DNA from: Chloroflexota bacterium
Lineage (GTDB): Bacteria; Chloroflexota; Anaerolineae; Anaerolineales; Villigracilaceae
Reading direction: 5' to 3'
Assembly: GCA_021796315.1 (NCBI GenBank)
Contig: JAJYOH010000055.1
Location: forward strand, 1-17,405
Length of the DNA stretch: 17,405 bases
Each line of letters begins with the position of its first letter. Positions within the stretch are counted from its first letter, which is position 1. Below, one piece after another: positions 6,496 to 13,366 of the stretch. The notes below the pieces were generated by a model that was not told where the DNA came from, made no database searches, and worked only from the letters and a program-made list of their open reading frames with translations. Made by a program: the position numbers and the translations under genes.

Positions 6496-9400
6496 ATGAA
6501 ACGCACAGTAATCACGATTGACGGCAACGAAGCCACAGCATCGGTCGCTCACCGCTTGAGCGAAGTGATCGCCATTTATCCCATCACACCGTCATCCGGC
6601 ATGGGCGAGTTTTCAGATGAATGGTCCGCGAAGGGCAAGAAAAACTTATGGGGCACAGTGCCCACTGTTATCGAAATGCAATCCGAAGGCGGCGCGGCCG
6701 GAACCGTCCACGGCGCACTCCAAACCGGAGCCTTGACCACCACCTTTACCGCCTCACAAGGCTTGTTGTTGATGATCCCGAACATGTACAAGATCGCAGG
6801 CGAGCTCACCAGCACGGTCTTCCATGTTGCGGCGCGTTCACTTGCTGCACAGGGACTTTCCATTTATGGCGATCATCAGGATGTGATGGCCGTTCGCCAG
6901 ACGGGTTGGGCATTGCTCTCATCCGGCTCTGTCCAGGAGGCGCAGGACTTCGCCGCCATCGCACAGGCCGCCACGCTCAAGGCTCGCATCCCCTTCCTGC
7001 ATTTCTTCGATGGTTTCCGCACATCGCATGAAGTGACCAAGATCGAACAACTTGCGGATGAAGAACTGCGCGCCCTTCTGGACGATGAGTTGATCCGCGC
7101 TCACCGCGAGCGTGGACTCTCCCCGGAGCGACCGATGATCCGCGGCACCGCGCAAAACCCGGATGTTTATTTCCAGGCACGCGAGACGGTCAATCCATTT
7201 TATGATGCCACGCCTGCCATCTTGCAAGAAGCGATGGACAAGTTCGCCCAGATCACAGGACGACAATATCATCTCTTCGGTTATGTCGGTCATGCAGAAG
7301 CTGAACGCGTCATCATCATCATGGGATCGGGCGGCGAAGCCGCAGCAGAGACCGTGAAATATCTTGTGGCGAAAGGCGAGAAAGTTGGCGTACTGCGCGT
7401 TCGTTTGTATCGCCCGTTCGCGTTTGAAAAATTTGTTGAGGCATTGCCGAAATCTGTGAAGTCCATAGCCGTGCTCGACCGCACCAAAGAACCCGGCGCG
7501 GGCGGCGAGCCGCTTTACCTGGATGTTGTCAACGCGCTGGCCGAGGGAAAGATGTCGAACGTCAAAGTTATTGGCGGACGTTATGGTTTGTCGTCGAAAG
7601 AATTCACGCCAGCCATGGTCAAAGCCACGCTGGATGAATTGAAGAAGCCCGCACCCAAGAATCATTTCACGGTCGGCATTAACGATGATCTCGGCCACAC
7701 CAGCCTCGACTTCGATCCCTCATTTTCGATTGAGTCTGATGAAACCGTGCGCTGTGTATTCTTCGGCCTCGGCTCGGATGGCACGGTCGGCGCGAACAAA
7801 AATTCAATTAAGATCATCGGCGAAGAAACTGAGAATTACGCTCAAGGATATTTCTATTACGACTCCAAAAAATCCGGCACAGTGACTCTCTCGCATCTGC
7901 GTTTTGGACCCAAGCCAATTTACGCTCCATATTTGATCGGCGCGAACCAGGCCAACTTTGTGGCCTGCCATCAATATTCATTCCTCGAGCGCGTGGACAT
8001 GCTCAAGTATGCCAGGCCGGGCGGAGTCTTTTTGCTCAACAGTTTGTACGGTCCCGATGAAATCTGGAATGAACTTCCGGTCGAAGTCCAGAAGGATATT
8101 GTCGAGAAAAAATTAAAGTTCTACGTCATCAACGGTTACGATGTCGCTGAAAAAGCGGGCATGGGCGGACGCATGAACACCATCATGCAGACGGCCTTCT
8201 TCGCCATCAGCGGCGTGCTTCCACGCGAACGGGCCATCGCTGAAATCAAACACGCCATCGAAAAAACGTATGGCAAGCGCGGTGAAGCTGTCGTCAAGAA
8301 AAACTTCGAAGCCGTGGATCGGACTTTGGAGAATCTTTATGAGGTCAAGGTTCCAGCCGAGATCAACTCGAAGACGGCACGCCGCCTCCCCGTCGCGAAC
8401 GAGGCGCCGGAATTTGTCCGCAACGTGCTTGGGCAAATGATCGCGTTCGATGGCGACAATGTCCCCGTCAGCGCGCTTCCCGCAGATGGCACTTATCCAT
8501 CCGGCACCACTCAATGGGAAAAGCGCAACCTGGCGCTCGACATTCCGGTTTGGGAGGAGGACTTGTGCATCCAGTGCGGCAAGTGCATAATGGTCTGCCC
8601 GCACGCCGTGATCAGACAAAAAATTTATGACAAGAAATTGCTGGATGGCGCGCCGGAAACCTTCAAGCATCTTGACAGCAAGTTCAAGGAGTTCCCCGGC
8701 ATGGCCTACACGATCCAGGTTTCGCCGGAGGATTGCACCGGCTGTACATTATGCGTGGATGTCTGCCCGGCCAAGGACAAGACTCAGGTTGGACGGAAAG
8801 CGTTGAACATGGCGCCACAGCCGCCTCTGCGCGAAAGCGAAAGCAAGAACTGGGATTACTTCATGGAGATCCCCGACATTGATCGCAAGCTGGTCAATCC
8901 GTCCACGATCAAAAATTCACAACTGCTCCGCCCGCTGTTCGAGTTCAGCGGCGCATGCGCGGGGTGCGGCGAAACGCCGTACGTCAAACTGGTTTCACAA
9001 TTATTCGGTGACCGTGCCATCGTCGCCAACGCCACCGGATGCTCATCCATTTACGGCGGCAACCTCCCCACCACGCCGTGGGCTGTTGACAACAACGGAC
9101 GCGGCCCAGCCTGGTCGAACTCATTGTTCGAAGATAACGCCGAGTTTGGTTTGGGCATGCGCCTCACCATCGACAAACAAAATGAATACGCACGCGAATT
9201 AATGATGGGTTTTGAAAATGAACTCAGCGCTGAATTGGTCAGCGCGATTCTTCACGCCGATCAATCCACCGAAGCTGGCATCGAAGATCAACGCCTGCGC
9301 GTGACGGAACTGAAAAAGAAACTCAACGGCTCGAAAGATTCGCGCGCCAAGGATTTGATCAGCGTGGCGGATAGTCTCGTCAGGAAATCAGTGTGGATCA

Positions 9401-10065
9401 TGGGCGGCGACGGTTGGGCCTACGACATCGGCTACGGCGGTCTCGACCACGTGCTCGCATCGGGGCGCAACGTCAACATCCTTGTTCTGGACACCGAAGT
9501 TTATTCAAACACCGGCGGACAGGCCAGCAAGTCCACACCGCGCGCGGCAGTTGCAAAATTCGCAACGGCTGGAAAAGGTTTGCCGAAGAAAGACCTCGGT
9601 CTGATCGCCATGGCTTACGGCTATGTTTACGTGGCGCGTGTCGCGATGGGCTTCAACGACCAGCAAACTTTGAAAGCCATGCTCGAAGCTGAATCCTACG
9701 ATGGCCCGTCGCTCATCATCGCATACAGCCACTGCATCGCACATGGATACGACATGGCACGCGGCCTCGAACAGCAGAAGCTGGCCGTGCAATCCGGTTC
9801 GTGGCCGGTCTATCGTTACGATCCGCGTTTGGCGGAGCAGGGCAAGAATCCGCTCATCATCGAGCAGAAAGAGCCGAGCATCCCGGTCTCGCAATTCGCC
9901 TACAATGAAACCCGTTACAAGATGCTGACTCAAATGGATGAAGAACGCGCCGAGAAATTAATGAAGGAAGCCCAGCACGATGCCAGGTCACGTTGGACGT
10001 TGTACGAGCAGATGGCCGCCATTCATTACGACGCCAACAAAGATGGCGATGGGAACAAATCGTAA
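6496..10065 (+). CDS. nifJ: Pyruvate:ferredoxin (flavodoxin) oxidoreductase, single-chain
   Basis: 1189 residues from the ATG at 6496, chosen because AAAGGAG lies at 6483-6489 and the protein then begins MKRTVITIDGNEA as expected; an in-frame ATG at 6445 would add 17 non-homologous residues. It converts pyruvate and CoA to acetyl-CoA and CO2, reducing ferredoxin or flavodoxin. Visible residues are YPIT with T31, E64 and R114 in the pyruvate/TPP domains; two ferredoxin-type [4Fe-4S] motifs C691/C694/C697/C701 and C747/C750/C753/C757; and C821, C824, C849 and C1080, the ligands expected for the cluster near TPP. The TPP-binding segment GGDGWAYDIGYGG starts near 970, and N1005 lies in VYSNTGG. 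The length matches NifJ/YdbK and lacks the C-terminal extension of the Desulfovibrio africanus enzyme. This points to fermentative or anaerobic pyruvate metabolism. It is apparently monocistronic. Confidence 0.97.
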   Translation: MKRTVITIDGNEATASVAHRLSEVIAIYPITPSSGMGEFSDEWSAKGKKNLWGTVPTVIEMQSEGGAAGTVHGALQTGALTTTFTASQGLLLMIPNMYKIAGELTSTVFHVAARSLAAQGLSIYGDHQDVMAVRQTGWALLSSGSVQEAQDFAAIAQAATLKARIPFLHFFDGFRTSHEVTKIEQLADEELRALLDDELIRAHRERGLSPERPMIRGTAQNPDVYFQARETVNPFYDATPAILQEAMDKFAQITGRQYHLFGYVGHAEAERVIIIMGSGGEAAAETVKYLVAKGEKVGVLRVRLYRPFAFEKFVEALPKSVKSIAVLDRTKEPGAGGEPLYLDVVNALAEGKMSNVKVIGGRYGLSSKEFTPAMVKATLDELKKPAPKNHFTVGINDDLGHTSLDFDPSFSIESDETVRCVFFGLGSDGTVGANKNSIKIIGEETENYAQGYFYYDSKKSGTVTLSHLRFGPKPIYAPYLIGANQANFVACHQYSFLERVDMLKYARPGGVFLLNSLYGPDEIWNELPVEVQKDIVEKKLKFYVINGYDVAEKAGMGGRMNTIMQTAFFAISGVLPRERAIAEIKHAIEKTYGKRGEAVVKKNFEAVDRTLENLYEVKVPAEINSKTARRLPVANEAPEFVRNVLGQMIAFDGDNVPVSALPADGTYPSGTTQWEKRNLALDIPVWEEDLCIQCGKCIMVCPHAVIRQKIYDKKLLDGAPETFKHLDSKFKEFPGMAYTIQVSPEDCTGCTLCVDVCPAKDKTQVGRKALNMAPQPPLRESESKNWDYFMEIPDIDRKLVNPSTIKNSQLLRPLFEFSGACAGCGETPYVKLVSQLFGDRAIVANATGCSSIYGGNLPTTPWAVDNNGRGPAWSNSLFEDNAEFGLGMRLTIDKQNEYARELMMGFENELSAELVSAILHADQSTEAGIEDQRLRVTELKKKLNGSKDSRAKDLISVADSLVRKSVWIMGGDGWAYDIGYGGLDHVLASGRNVNILVLDTEVYSNTGGQASKSTPRAAVAKFATAGKGLPKKDLGLIAMAYGYVYVARVAMGFNDQQTLKAMLEAESYDGPSLIIAYSHCIAHGYDMARGLEQQKLAVQSGSWPVYRYDPRLAEQGKNPLIIEQKEPSIPVSQFAYNETRYKMLTQMDEERAEKLMKEAQHDARSRWTLYEQMAAIHYDANKDGDGNKS

Positions 10066-10107
10066 CGCTTCCATCCCGACTTTTAGCGGGCTCCGTTAAA
10101 TAAAACC

Positions 10108-10139
10108 ATCCGCCGGGAAAAATTATCCCGGCGGATTTT
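10108..10139 (+). terminator. Intrinsic terminator between nifJ and the convergent VOC gene
   Basis: A perfect 11-bp GC-rich stem, ATCCGCCGGGA (10108-10118) with TCCCGGCGGAT (10126-10136), 7-base loop, then TTTT. On the opposite strand the stem is followed by GGTTTTATTT, so it may serve both convergent genes. Confidence 0.85.
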
Positions 10140-10143
10140 CTGC

Positions 10144-10401
10144 TCAGCCATTGAATTGAACCAACTCAATTAAATTTCCCGCCGGATCATGGAACATCAT
10201 CCAGCGCGACGCGGAATTTCCTTCCACGCCCCAAGGCATTGGTTTGCCCTTGATGATGGTCAGATAGATTCCGTTCACATCAAAATGCAGGCGGTCTGCG
10301 TGATGCGGCAAAAGCTTTAATCCAAGCACATCGCGGTAGAAATGAGCGCAGGTCAAAACATCTTCAGCCCAAATAGAAACGACAGCAAATTTTGTTGACA
10401 T
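10144..10401 (-). CDS. Short VOC-superfamily (glyoxalase/bleomycin-resistance-like) protein
   Basis: 85 residues from the ATG at 10401, chosen because TCCTCC on the plus strand (10409-10414, read as GGAGGA) lies seven bases upstream and the protein then starts MSTKFAVVSIWAED. Reading from an upstream ATG at 10458 would add residues encoded by the infA terminator. Family marks are the first beta strand and helix ending CAHFYRDVLGLKLLP and the closing FHDPAGNLIELVQF with its glutamate. It is shorter than the usual 115-130 residues, and the position where VOC enzymes often carry the first metal-ligand histidine is not a histidine, so catalytic activity is doubtful. A binding or dimer-partner role is possible. 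It lies directly behind the infA terminator. Confidence 0.75.
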   Translation of the reverse strand: MSTKFAVVSIWAEDVLTCAHFYRDVLGLKLLPHHADRLHFDVNGIYLTIIKGKPMPWGVEGNSASRWMMFHDPAGNLIELVQFNG

Positions 10402-10422
10402 GATTTGATCCTCCGAATTTTT

Positions 10423-10455
10423 AAAAAATAAAAGAGACATCCGTTGGATGTCTCT
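10423..10455 (-). terminator. Intrinsic terminator of the rpsU-infA operon, abutting the VOC gene
   Basis: On the minus strand the stem AGAGACATCC (10446-10455) pairs perfectly with GGATGTCTCT (10433-10442) around a 3-base loop and is followed by TTTATTTTTT. The T-tract ends eight bases before the GGAGGA site of the VOC gene, again leaving no room for a separate promoter downstream of the terminator. Confidence 0.85.
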
Positions 10456-10481
10456 CAATGAACTTAATGATAAATGTATGA

Positions 10482-10736
10482 CTATTCCTGAATGGCAGAA
10501 CTCACCGGAGCATTTTTACGCTGGCGGAAAGTGATGCGTCCACGAGTCAGATCATACGGCGACATTTCCACTGCCACATGATCGCCCAATAAAATGCGGA
10601 TGTAATACTTACGCATCTTTCCGGACAAATAAGCCAGTACTTCATGGCCGTTATCCAGCCGAACGCGGAACTGAGTCCCTGGCAGGGCTTCAATCACAAC
10701 GCCATCTGCTCGAATTTTATCTTCCTCTTTAGCCAT
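10482..10736 (-). CDS. infA: Translation initiation factor IF-1
   Basis: 84 residues with the complete OB-fold signature: [35 protein letters not shown], then [28 protein letters not shown]-1 binds the ribosomal A site during initiation and cooperates with IF-2 and IF-3. The usual length is about 72; here a 12-residue tail follows the final beta strand ([12 protein letters not shown]). AGGAG lies seven bases before the ATG. It follows rpsU by 17 bases on the same strand, so the two are almost certainly co-transcribed, and an intrinsic terminator stands just downstream. Outside Chloroflexota and relatives infA more often sits in the large ribosomal-protein cluster, so the pairing with rpsU is a useful context marker. 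Confidence 0.96.
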   Translation of the reverse strand: MAKEEDKIRADGVVIEALPGTQFRVRLDNGHEVLAYLSGKMRKYYIRILLGDHVAVEMSPYDLTRGRITFRQRKNAPVSSAIQE

Positions 10737-10753
10737 ACATTTCTCCTGTGTTT

Positions 10754-10954
10754 CTACTCAGTCTCCTTCGTGAAGGAGCGCCGCTTAATACGGCGGATTG
10801 CTTTCTTCTTCTCCATGCGTCGCTGTTCACTCTTGGAGACAAACCAGCGCTTGCGGCGAACAGTGCTCAAAATTCCGCTCTTGACAATTTTCTTGCGAAA
10901 ACGTTTAAGCAGACTATCCTGGCCTTCGCCAGAGCGTAAAACAACCATTGCCAT
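10754..10954 (-). CDS. rpsU: Small ribosomal subunit protein bS21
   Basis: 66 residues, strongly basic, with the bS21 signature: [29 protein letters not shown]...[23 protein letters not shown]. bS21 lies near the 3' end of 16S rRNA and helps in mRNA selection. The start is fixed by an exceptionally complete Shine-Dalgarno sequence, AAGGAGGTGA (10961-10970), six bases before the ATG. Transcription probably begins at a TATAAT about 170 bases upstream (11127-11132), giving a long leader that contains a terminator-like hairpin 17 bases before the Shine-Dalgarno sequence. infA follows after 17 bases. bS21 levels are growth-regulated in many bacteria, so leader control would be plausible. Confidence 0.95.
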   Translation of the reverse strand: MAMVVLRSGEGQDSLLKRFRKKIVKSGILSTVRRKRWFVSKSEQRRMEKKKAIRRIKRRSFTKETE

Positions 10955-10987
10955 TTAAGTTCACCTCCTTCCAAAGGCAGGGTGGAT

Positions 10988-11020
10988 AAAAAACTCAGCC
11001 GAGATACAGACTCGGCTGAG
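10988..11020 (-). terminator. Terminator-like hairpin in the rpsU leader (attenuator candidate)
   Basis: Perfect 10-bp stem on the minus strand: CTCAGCCGAG (11011-11020) with CTCGGCTGAG (10994-11003), 7-base loop, followed by TTTTTT (10988-10993). It lies between the presumed rpsU promoter and the rpsU Shine-Dalgarno sequence, so it is either an attenuator or the terminator of an RNA that starts upstream. Confidence 0.75.
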
Positions 11021-11132
11021 GGACGTGTAAAATAAAGACAAGCAACAATGACCTTGCGATCAAAACGCTTCACTCTCCTCGAATTGCCAACAAGAGAAAA
11101 ATCTCTCAACCGAACCAGCGGACGAGATTATA
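11021..11132 (-). promoter_or_regulatory. Probable rpsU promoter (-10 TATAAT) and upstream leader
   Basis: TATAAT on the minus strand occupies 11127-11132, preceded by GTG; the -35 region is weak. The predicted transcript runs about 165 bases to the rpsU start. It contains GAGAGATTTTTCTC, a small hairpin, and a GAGGAG followed closely by GTG that could open a short leader frame running through the attenuator-like hairpin. That frame is only suggestive. Confidence 0.4.
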
Positions 11133-11441
11133 CACGATTCAATAAAGATTGCACAGGCTTTTCAGCCGAATGTTAAAAGAAAAGACTTGGCAAGGGAAGG
11201 GCTGGAAAGAACGTCTGGAAAACTCTCACCACCGATAAATATAAGGCTCGTACTGCCTAAAATTGTAGCAAAACAAACAGCATCGCGAGTGGCGTTTCGG
11301 GCGTTCTCCGCCCACCCCAAAGCAATCCCCACCAAATTCGGGACTCCCGCGCCGGGGAAAGTACCAGCCTCGCAGTGACATGTGTATGTAAGGTGAAGTC
11401 ACAATTTCCGATAGTGTGTGCGTAGGCTATTTGGAAGCTGG
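11133..11441. other. Intergenic stretch without a recognisable gene
   Basis: This stretch lies between the phosphodiesterase stop codon and the rpsU promoter. It holds a degenerate copy of the GTCATTGCGAG palindrome (separate entry) and otherwise no supported gene, tRNA or strong hairpin. A short open frame on the plus strand (11187-11378) runs through the repeat and has no ribosome-binding site. Confidence 0.5.
11280..11379. repeat. Degenerate third copy of the GTCATTGCGAG palindrome family
   Basis: GCATCGCGAG at 11280-11289 and CTCGCAGTGAC at 11369-11379 form diverged outer arms, and AAAGCAATCCCC lies between them at the place of the conserved GAAGCAATC motif. The span of 100 bp is close to the 83-99 bp of the other copies. 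Both arms have substitutions, which suggests an old copy. Confidence 0.5.
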
Positions 11442-12596
11442 TTACAATTCGATTGACAGCAATGGGATTTCCATTTCCTGCGGCGTCAGCCCGCCGTGAT
11501 GACCGTAAAATTTCTGCTCGAATTTATCTTTTTCGTACCACCAGACTCCCTCATAACGGTACGGCAGAACGACCAGGTTCCCAACGTGTTCGCGAAAAGT
11601 CTTTGAGACCTTTGGCCCGAAATATCCCTGCGCGATCAGTTCATCAGTTTTGATAACATCAGCTTTGCCTTCCAAGCCTTTGGCAAGCATTGCCCGCGCT
11701 TCATCGAGCATCTCATTCTTGATATAAAGGAACATGTCACGGGGTGAACCGCCGGGAACAAGCAGTTCACCTTTTCGATTCTTCCGAATATATCTTTCGA
11801 TGCGAGAGAAAGCCTTGTTGAGATAAACCGTCGTTACCGGATCAACTTCGACTTGGCCGTGGTCAGCCGTCAACAAAAGGAGCGTTTTTCTTTTTTTTGC
11901 GGAAGCAAACTGGCGTTCCATCGTGGTCAGGAACATATCCACTTCGGCTTCAACCTGTTGGGATGTTGGACCATACTCGTGGCTGATGCCGTCGACCTTA
12001 TCGTAGTAAAGGAAGAAATAATTTTTTCCCGTCGCCGCGTCCAATGCCAGGCGAAGATTGGTCAGCGCCTCGGGTAAAGATTTGTACCCGCGCACTTCAG
12101 CCCCGCGGAAGAGAATGTCGGAATAAGTAGACGGCGTATATTCGCGGTGTTGAAAGATGGTTGAGTGGACACCGAGCTTTTTCAAGTCGCGGTACAAGCT
12201 GTGGGCGGGATAAAGTTTTTTCGGGGCAATGCCGGTCGTCTTAAGCTGGTCGCGTTCCATCGTCCCGGAGAATGAAAAAAGCAGCGGGACAATCATCGCA
12301 TCCAATAACGGTTCATAATAATTCCATTCAAAGACGCCGCTCTGTCCCACATTCAATCCGCTGTGGATGCAGGTTGTATGAGCGGATGTCGTCGAGGGAA
12401 ACTGCGAAGTAAGTTTAGCAACATGCCCGTCACGGGCGAAGCGCTTCAAGTACGGATACGATGCAAATTTCTCGAAGAAGCGCCATCCAAAGCTATCTAC
12501 AAAGAACAGGATGACGTTATCATAATCCTTTTGAAGATCGGGAATGGTGGACGAATAATGATTGCCACCGAACAGGCTCTTGACGATATGCGGCAA
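11442..12596 (-). CDS. Alkaline-phosphatase-superfamily phosphodiesterase / nucleotide pyrophosphatase-like
   Basis: 384 residues. The metal and catalytic set of the superfamily is present: D34 in FFVDSFGW, the nucleophile region FPSTTSAHTT (T70 by analogy with NPP enzymes), D202 and H206 in YYDKVDGISHEYGP, D245 and H246 in LLTADHGQV, and the late histidine in YGHHGGLTPQEMEIPLL (366-367). Such enzymes hydrolyse phosphomono- or diesters, including nucleotides and phospholipid headgroups; the substrate is not determined. There is no signal peptide, which is unusual for NPP-like enzymes but common in this bacterial subgroup. No in-frame ATG exists near the N-terminus: the best start is TTG at 12594-12596, with TATATA nine bases upstream and no Shine-Dalgarno sequence. 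The gene is monocistronic and borders the accessory island. Confidence 0.85.
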   Translation of the reverse strand: MPHIVKSLFGGNHYSSTIPDLQKDYDNVILFFVDSFGWRFFEKFASYPYLKRFARDGHVAKLTSQFPSTTSAHTTCIHSGLNVGQSGVFEWNYYEPLLDAMIVPLLFSFSGTMERDQLKTTGIAPKKLYPAHSLYRDLKKLGVHSTIFQHREYTPSTYSDILFRGAEVRGYKSLPEALTNLRLALDAATGKNYFFLYYDKVDGISHEYGPTSQQVEAEVDMFLTTMERQFASAKKRKTLLLLTADHGQVEVDPVTTVYLNKAFSRIERYIRKNRKGELLVPGGSPRDMFLYIKNEMLDEARAMLAKGLEGKADVIKTDELIAQGYFGPKVSKTFREHVGNLVVLPYRYEGVWWYEKDKFEQKFYGHHGGLTPQEMEIPLLSIEL

Positions 12597-12605
12597 TATC
12601 CGCTT

Positions 12606-12611
12606 TATATA
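12606..12611 (-). promoter_or_regulatory. -10-like box (TATATA) just before the phosphodiesterase TTG start
   Basis: TATATA on the minus strand ends nine bases before the TTG start codon, without a ribosome-binding site between them. This echoes the spacing seen at two other genes in the window. The -35 region is occupied by the T/A-rich tandem repeat and has no clear hexamer. Confidence 0.35.
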
Positions 12612-12623
12612 GTGTCGAAACGT

Positions 12624-12654
12624 GATGCTTTTTTGGGGATGCTTTTTTGGGGAT
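12624..12654. repeat. 14-bp tandem duplication
   Basis: GATGCTTTTTTGGG occurs twice head to tail (12624-12637 and 12638-12651) and is followed by a further GAT. It lies in the upstream region of the phosphodiesterase gene at the left edge of the AT-rich island. Confidence 0.8.
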
Positions 12655-12785
12655 TATCAAAAGAAAAATTTGTCGTAAAATTGATTATTACAATTTGCCA
12701 TCAGGATAGAACTAAGAATTTCTACAAATTTCAGCAATAAAAATCGAAGCGTTTCTTTTTGAGCAAGCCTATCAACAAATCAACC

Positions 12786-13040
12786 ATGCCCCGCCAAATC
12801 TCTGAAGAACGTACATGCAAGGAAATGATTGACCCGCAATTAGAATGGTCGGTATGCGCGCGTCGGGCAGGGCCGTTCTTGCGGAAGTGCCATCTCGAAA
12901 CTGCTGACACTTCGACAGGCTCAGTGCAACGCCTGTAGGAGCCACCGCTGGATATGTTTGGCGCAGATGCTGTGGAGAGGTGGTTTACGGAGAAGGATGT
13001 GAGTAAGATCGTGATGTTCATTGAGCAGTTTGAACTATAA
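12786..13040 (+). pseudogene. Remnant of a type I restriction R subunit (hsdR-like): N- and C-terminal ends joined
   Basis: From the ATG at 12786 the frame reads MPRQISEERTCKEMIDPQLEW, which resembles the start of type I R subunits (acidic EExT...xxIDPxLxxAGW). About 50 codons on, after unrelated sequence containing a repeat fragment, the same frame reads QRL, stop, EPPLDMFGADAVERWFTEK and on to FEL at 13040. This resembles the very end of EcoEI-type R subunits (...RLYESPFTD...). The stop TAG at 12936 stands exactly where a tyrosine codon (TAT/TAC) is expected. Roughly 2 kb of helicase and nuclease coding sequence is missing. Both ends are short, so the family call rests on pattern recognition. 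Confidence 0.5.
12909..12927. repeat. Fragment of a common dispersed repeat inside the hsdR remnant
   Basis: ACTTCGACAGGCTCAGTGC resembles the CTTCGACAGGCTCAGTG-type dispersed repeat found between genes in many environmental bacteria. Here it lies between the hsdR N- and C-terminal fragments, so it may mark the deletion or insertion point. Confidence 0.4.
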
Positions 13041-13084
13041 AGCAGAAATACAAATTTCAAATCAATTTATTAAGGAGAAATAAT

Positions 13085-13333
13085 ATGGACACGAATAAAG
13101 GAATCTTAGGGGCTATTATTAGCTATCTTCCCCTAATAACTGGTGTCATAACAGGAATTGTAGGCGGAACAATCGGCTTTAATTTTGGTTTTCTGGGCGG
13201 CGTAGTTGGTTTCATTATTGGTTTAGGTATCGGTGTTTATATAGGTCAAGTTCTTGCGGGGATTGCATTGATTTTGATTGCCTTTTTGCCATTTATATTG
13301 ATAGCGTTTTTATGTCATTTGTTCTCAAGGTAG
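13085..13333 (+). CDS. Small glycine-zipper membrane protein, function unknown
   Basis: 82 residues, almost entirely hydrophobic apart from the N-terminal MDTNKG and C-terminal HLFSR. Two or three membrane spans are likely. The middle has glycines at regular spacing (GIVGGTIGFNFGFLGGVVGFIIGLGIGVYIG), a glycine-zipper pattern that packs helices tightly and is found in channel-, holin- and pore-like peptides as well as in ordinary membrane proteins. AGGAG lies six bases before the ATG, a good start. It begins 44 bases after the hsdR remnant and ends 33 bases before the first island Nudix gene, in the same direction, so it may belong to the same transcript. I do not recognise the family; a toxin or effector role is speculation. 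Confidence 0.7.
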   Translation: MDTNKGILGAIISYLPLITGVITGIVGGTIGFNFGFLGGVVGFIIGLGIGVYIGQVLAGIALILIAFLPFILIAFLCHLFSR

Positions 13334-13366
13334 GTTCTCACAAGAAACTTTCCAAATAGGCATACT

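Noticed and set aside
6919..7698. 259-residue open frame antisense to nifJ
   Set aside because: It is a long open frame caused by the codon bias of nifJ on the opposite strand, with no domain resemblance.
10402..10458. Longer start for the VOC gene at 10458
   Set aside because: The added residues would be encoded by the infA terminator hairpin; the start at 10401 has a strong GGAGGA site.
10867..11109. 80-residue open frame on the minus strand covering the rpsU leader and overlapping rpsU
   Set aside because: It overlaps rpsU in another frame, runs through the terminator-like hairpin and has no recognisable domain. A short leader peptide cannot be excluded but is not supported.
12731..13060. 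109-residue open frame antisense to the hsdR remnant
   Set aside because: The plus-strand frame shows the family-like motifs, while this one reads through the repeat fragment and has no domain or ribosome-binding site.
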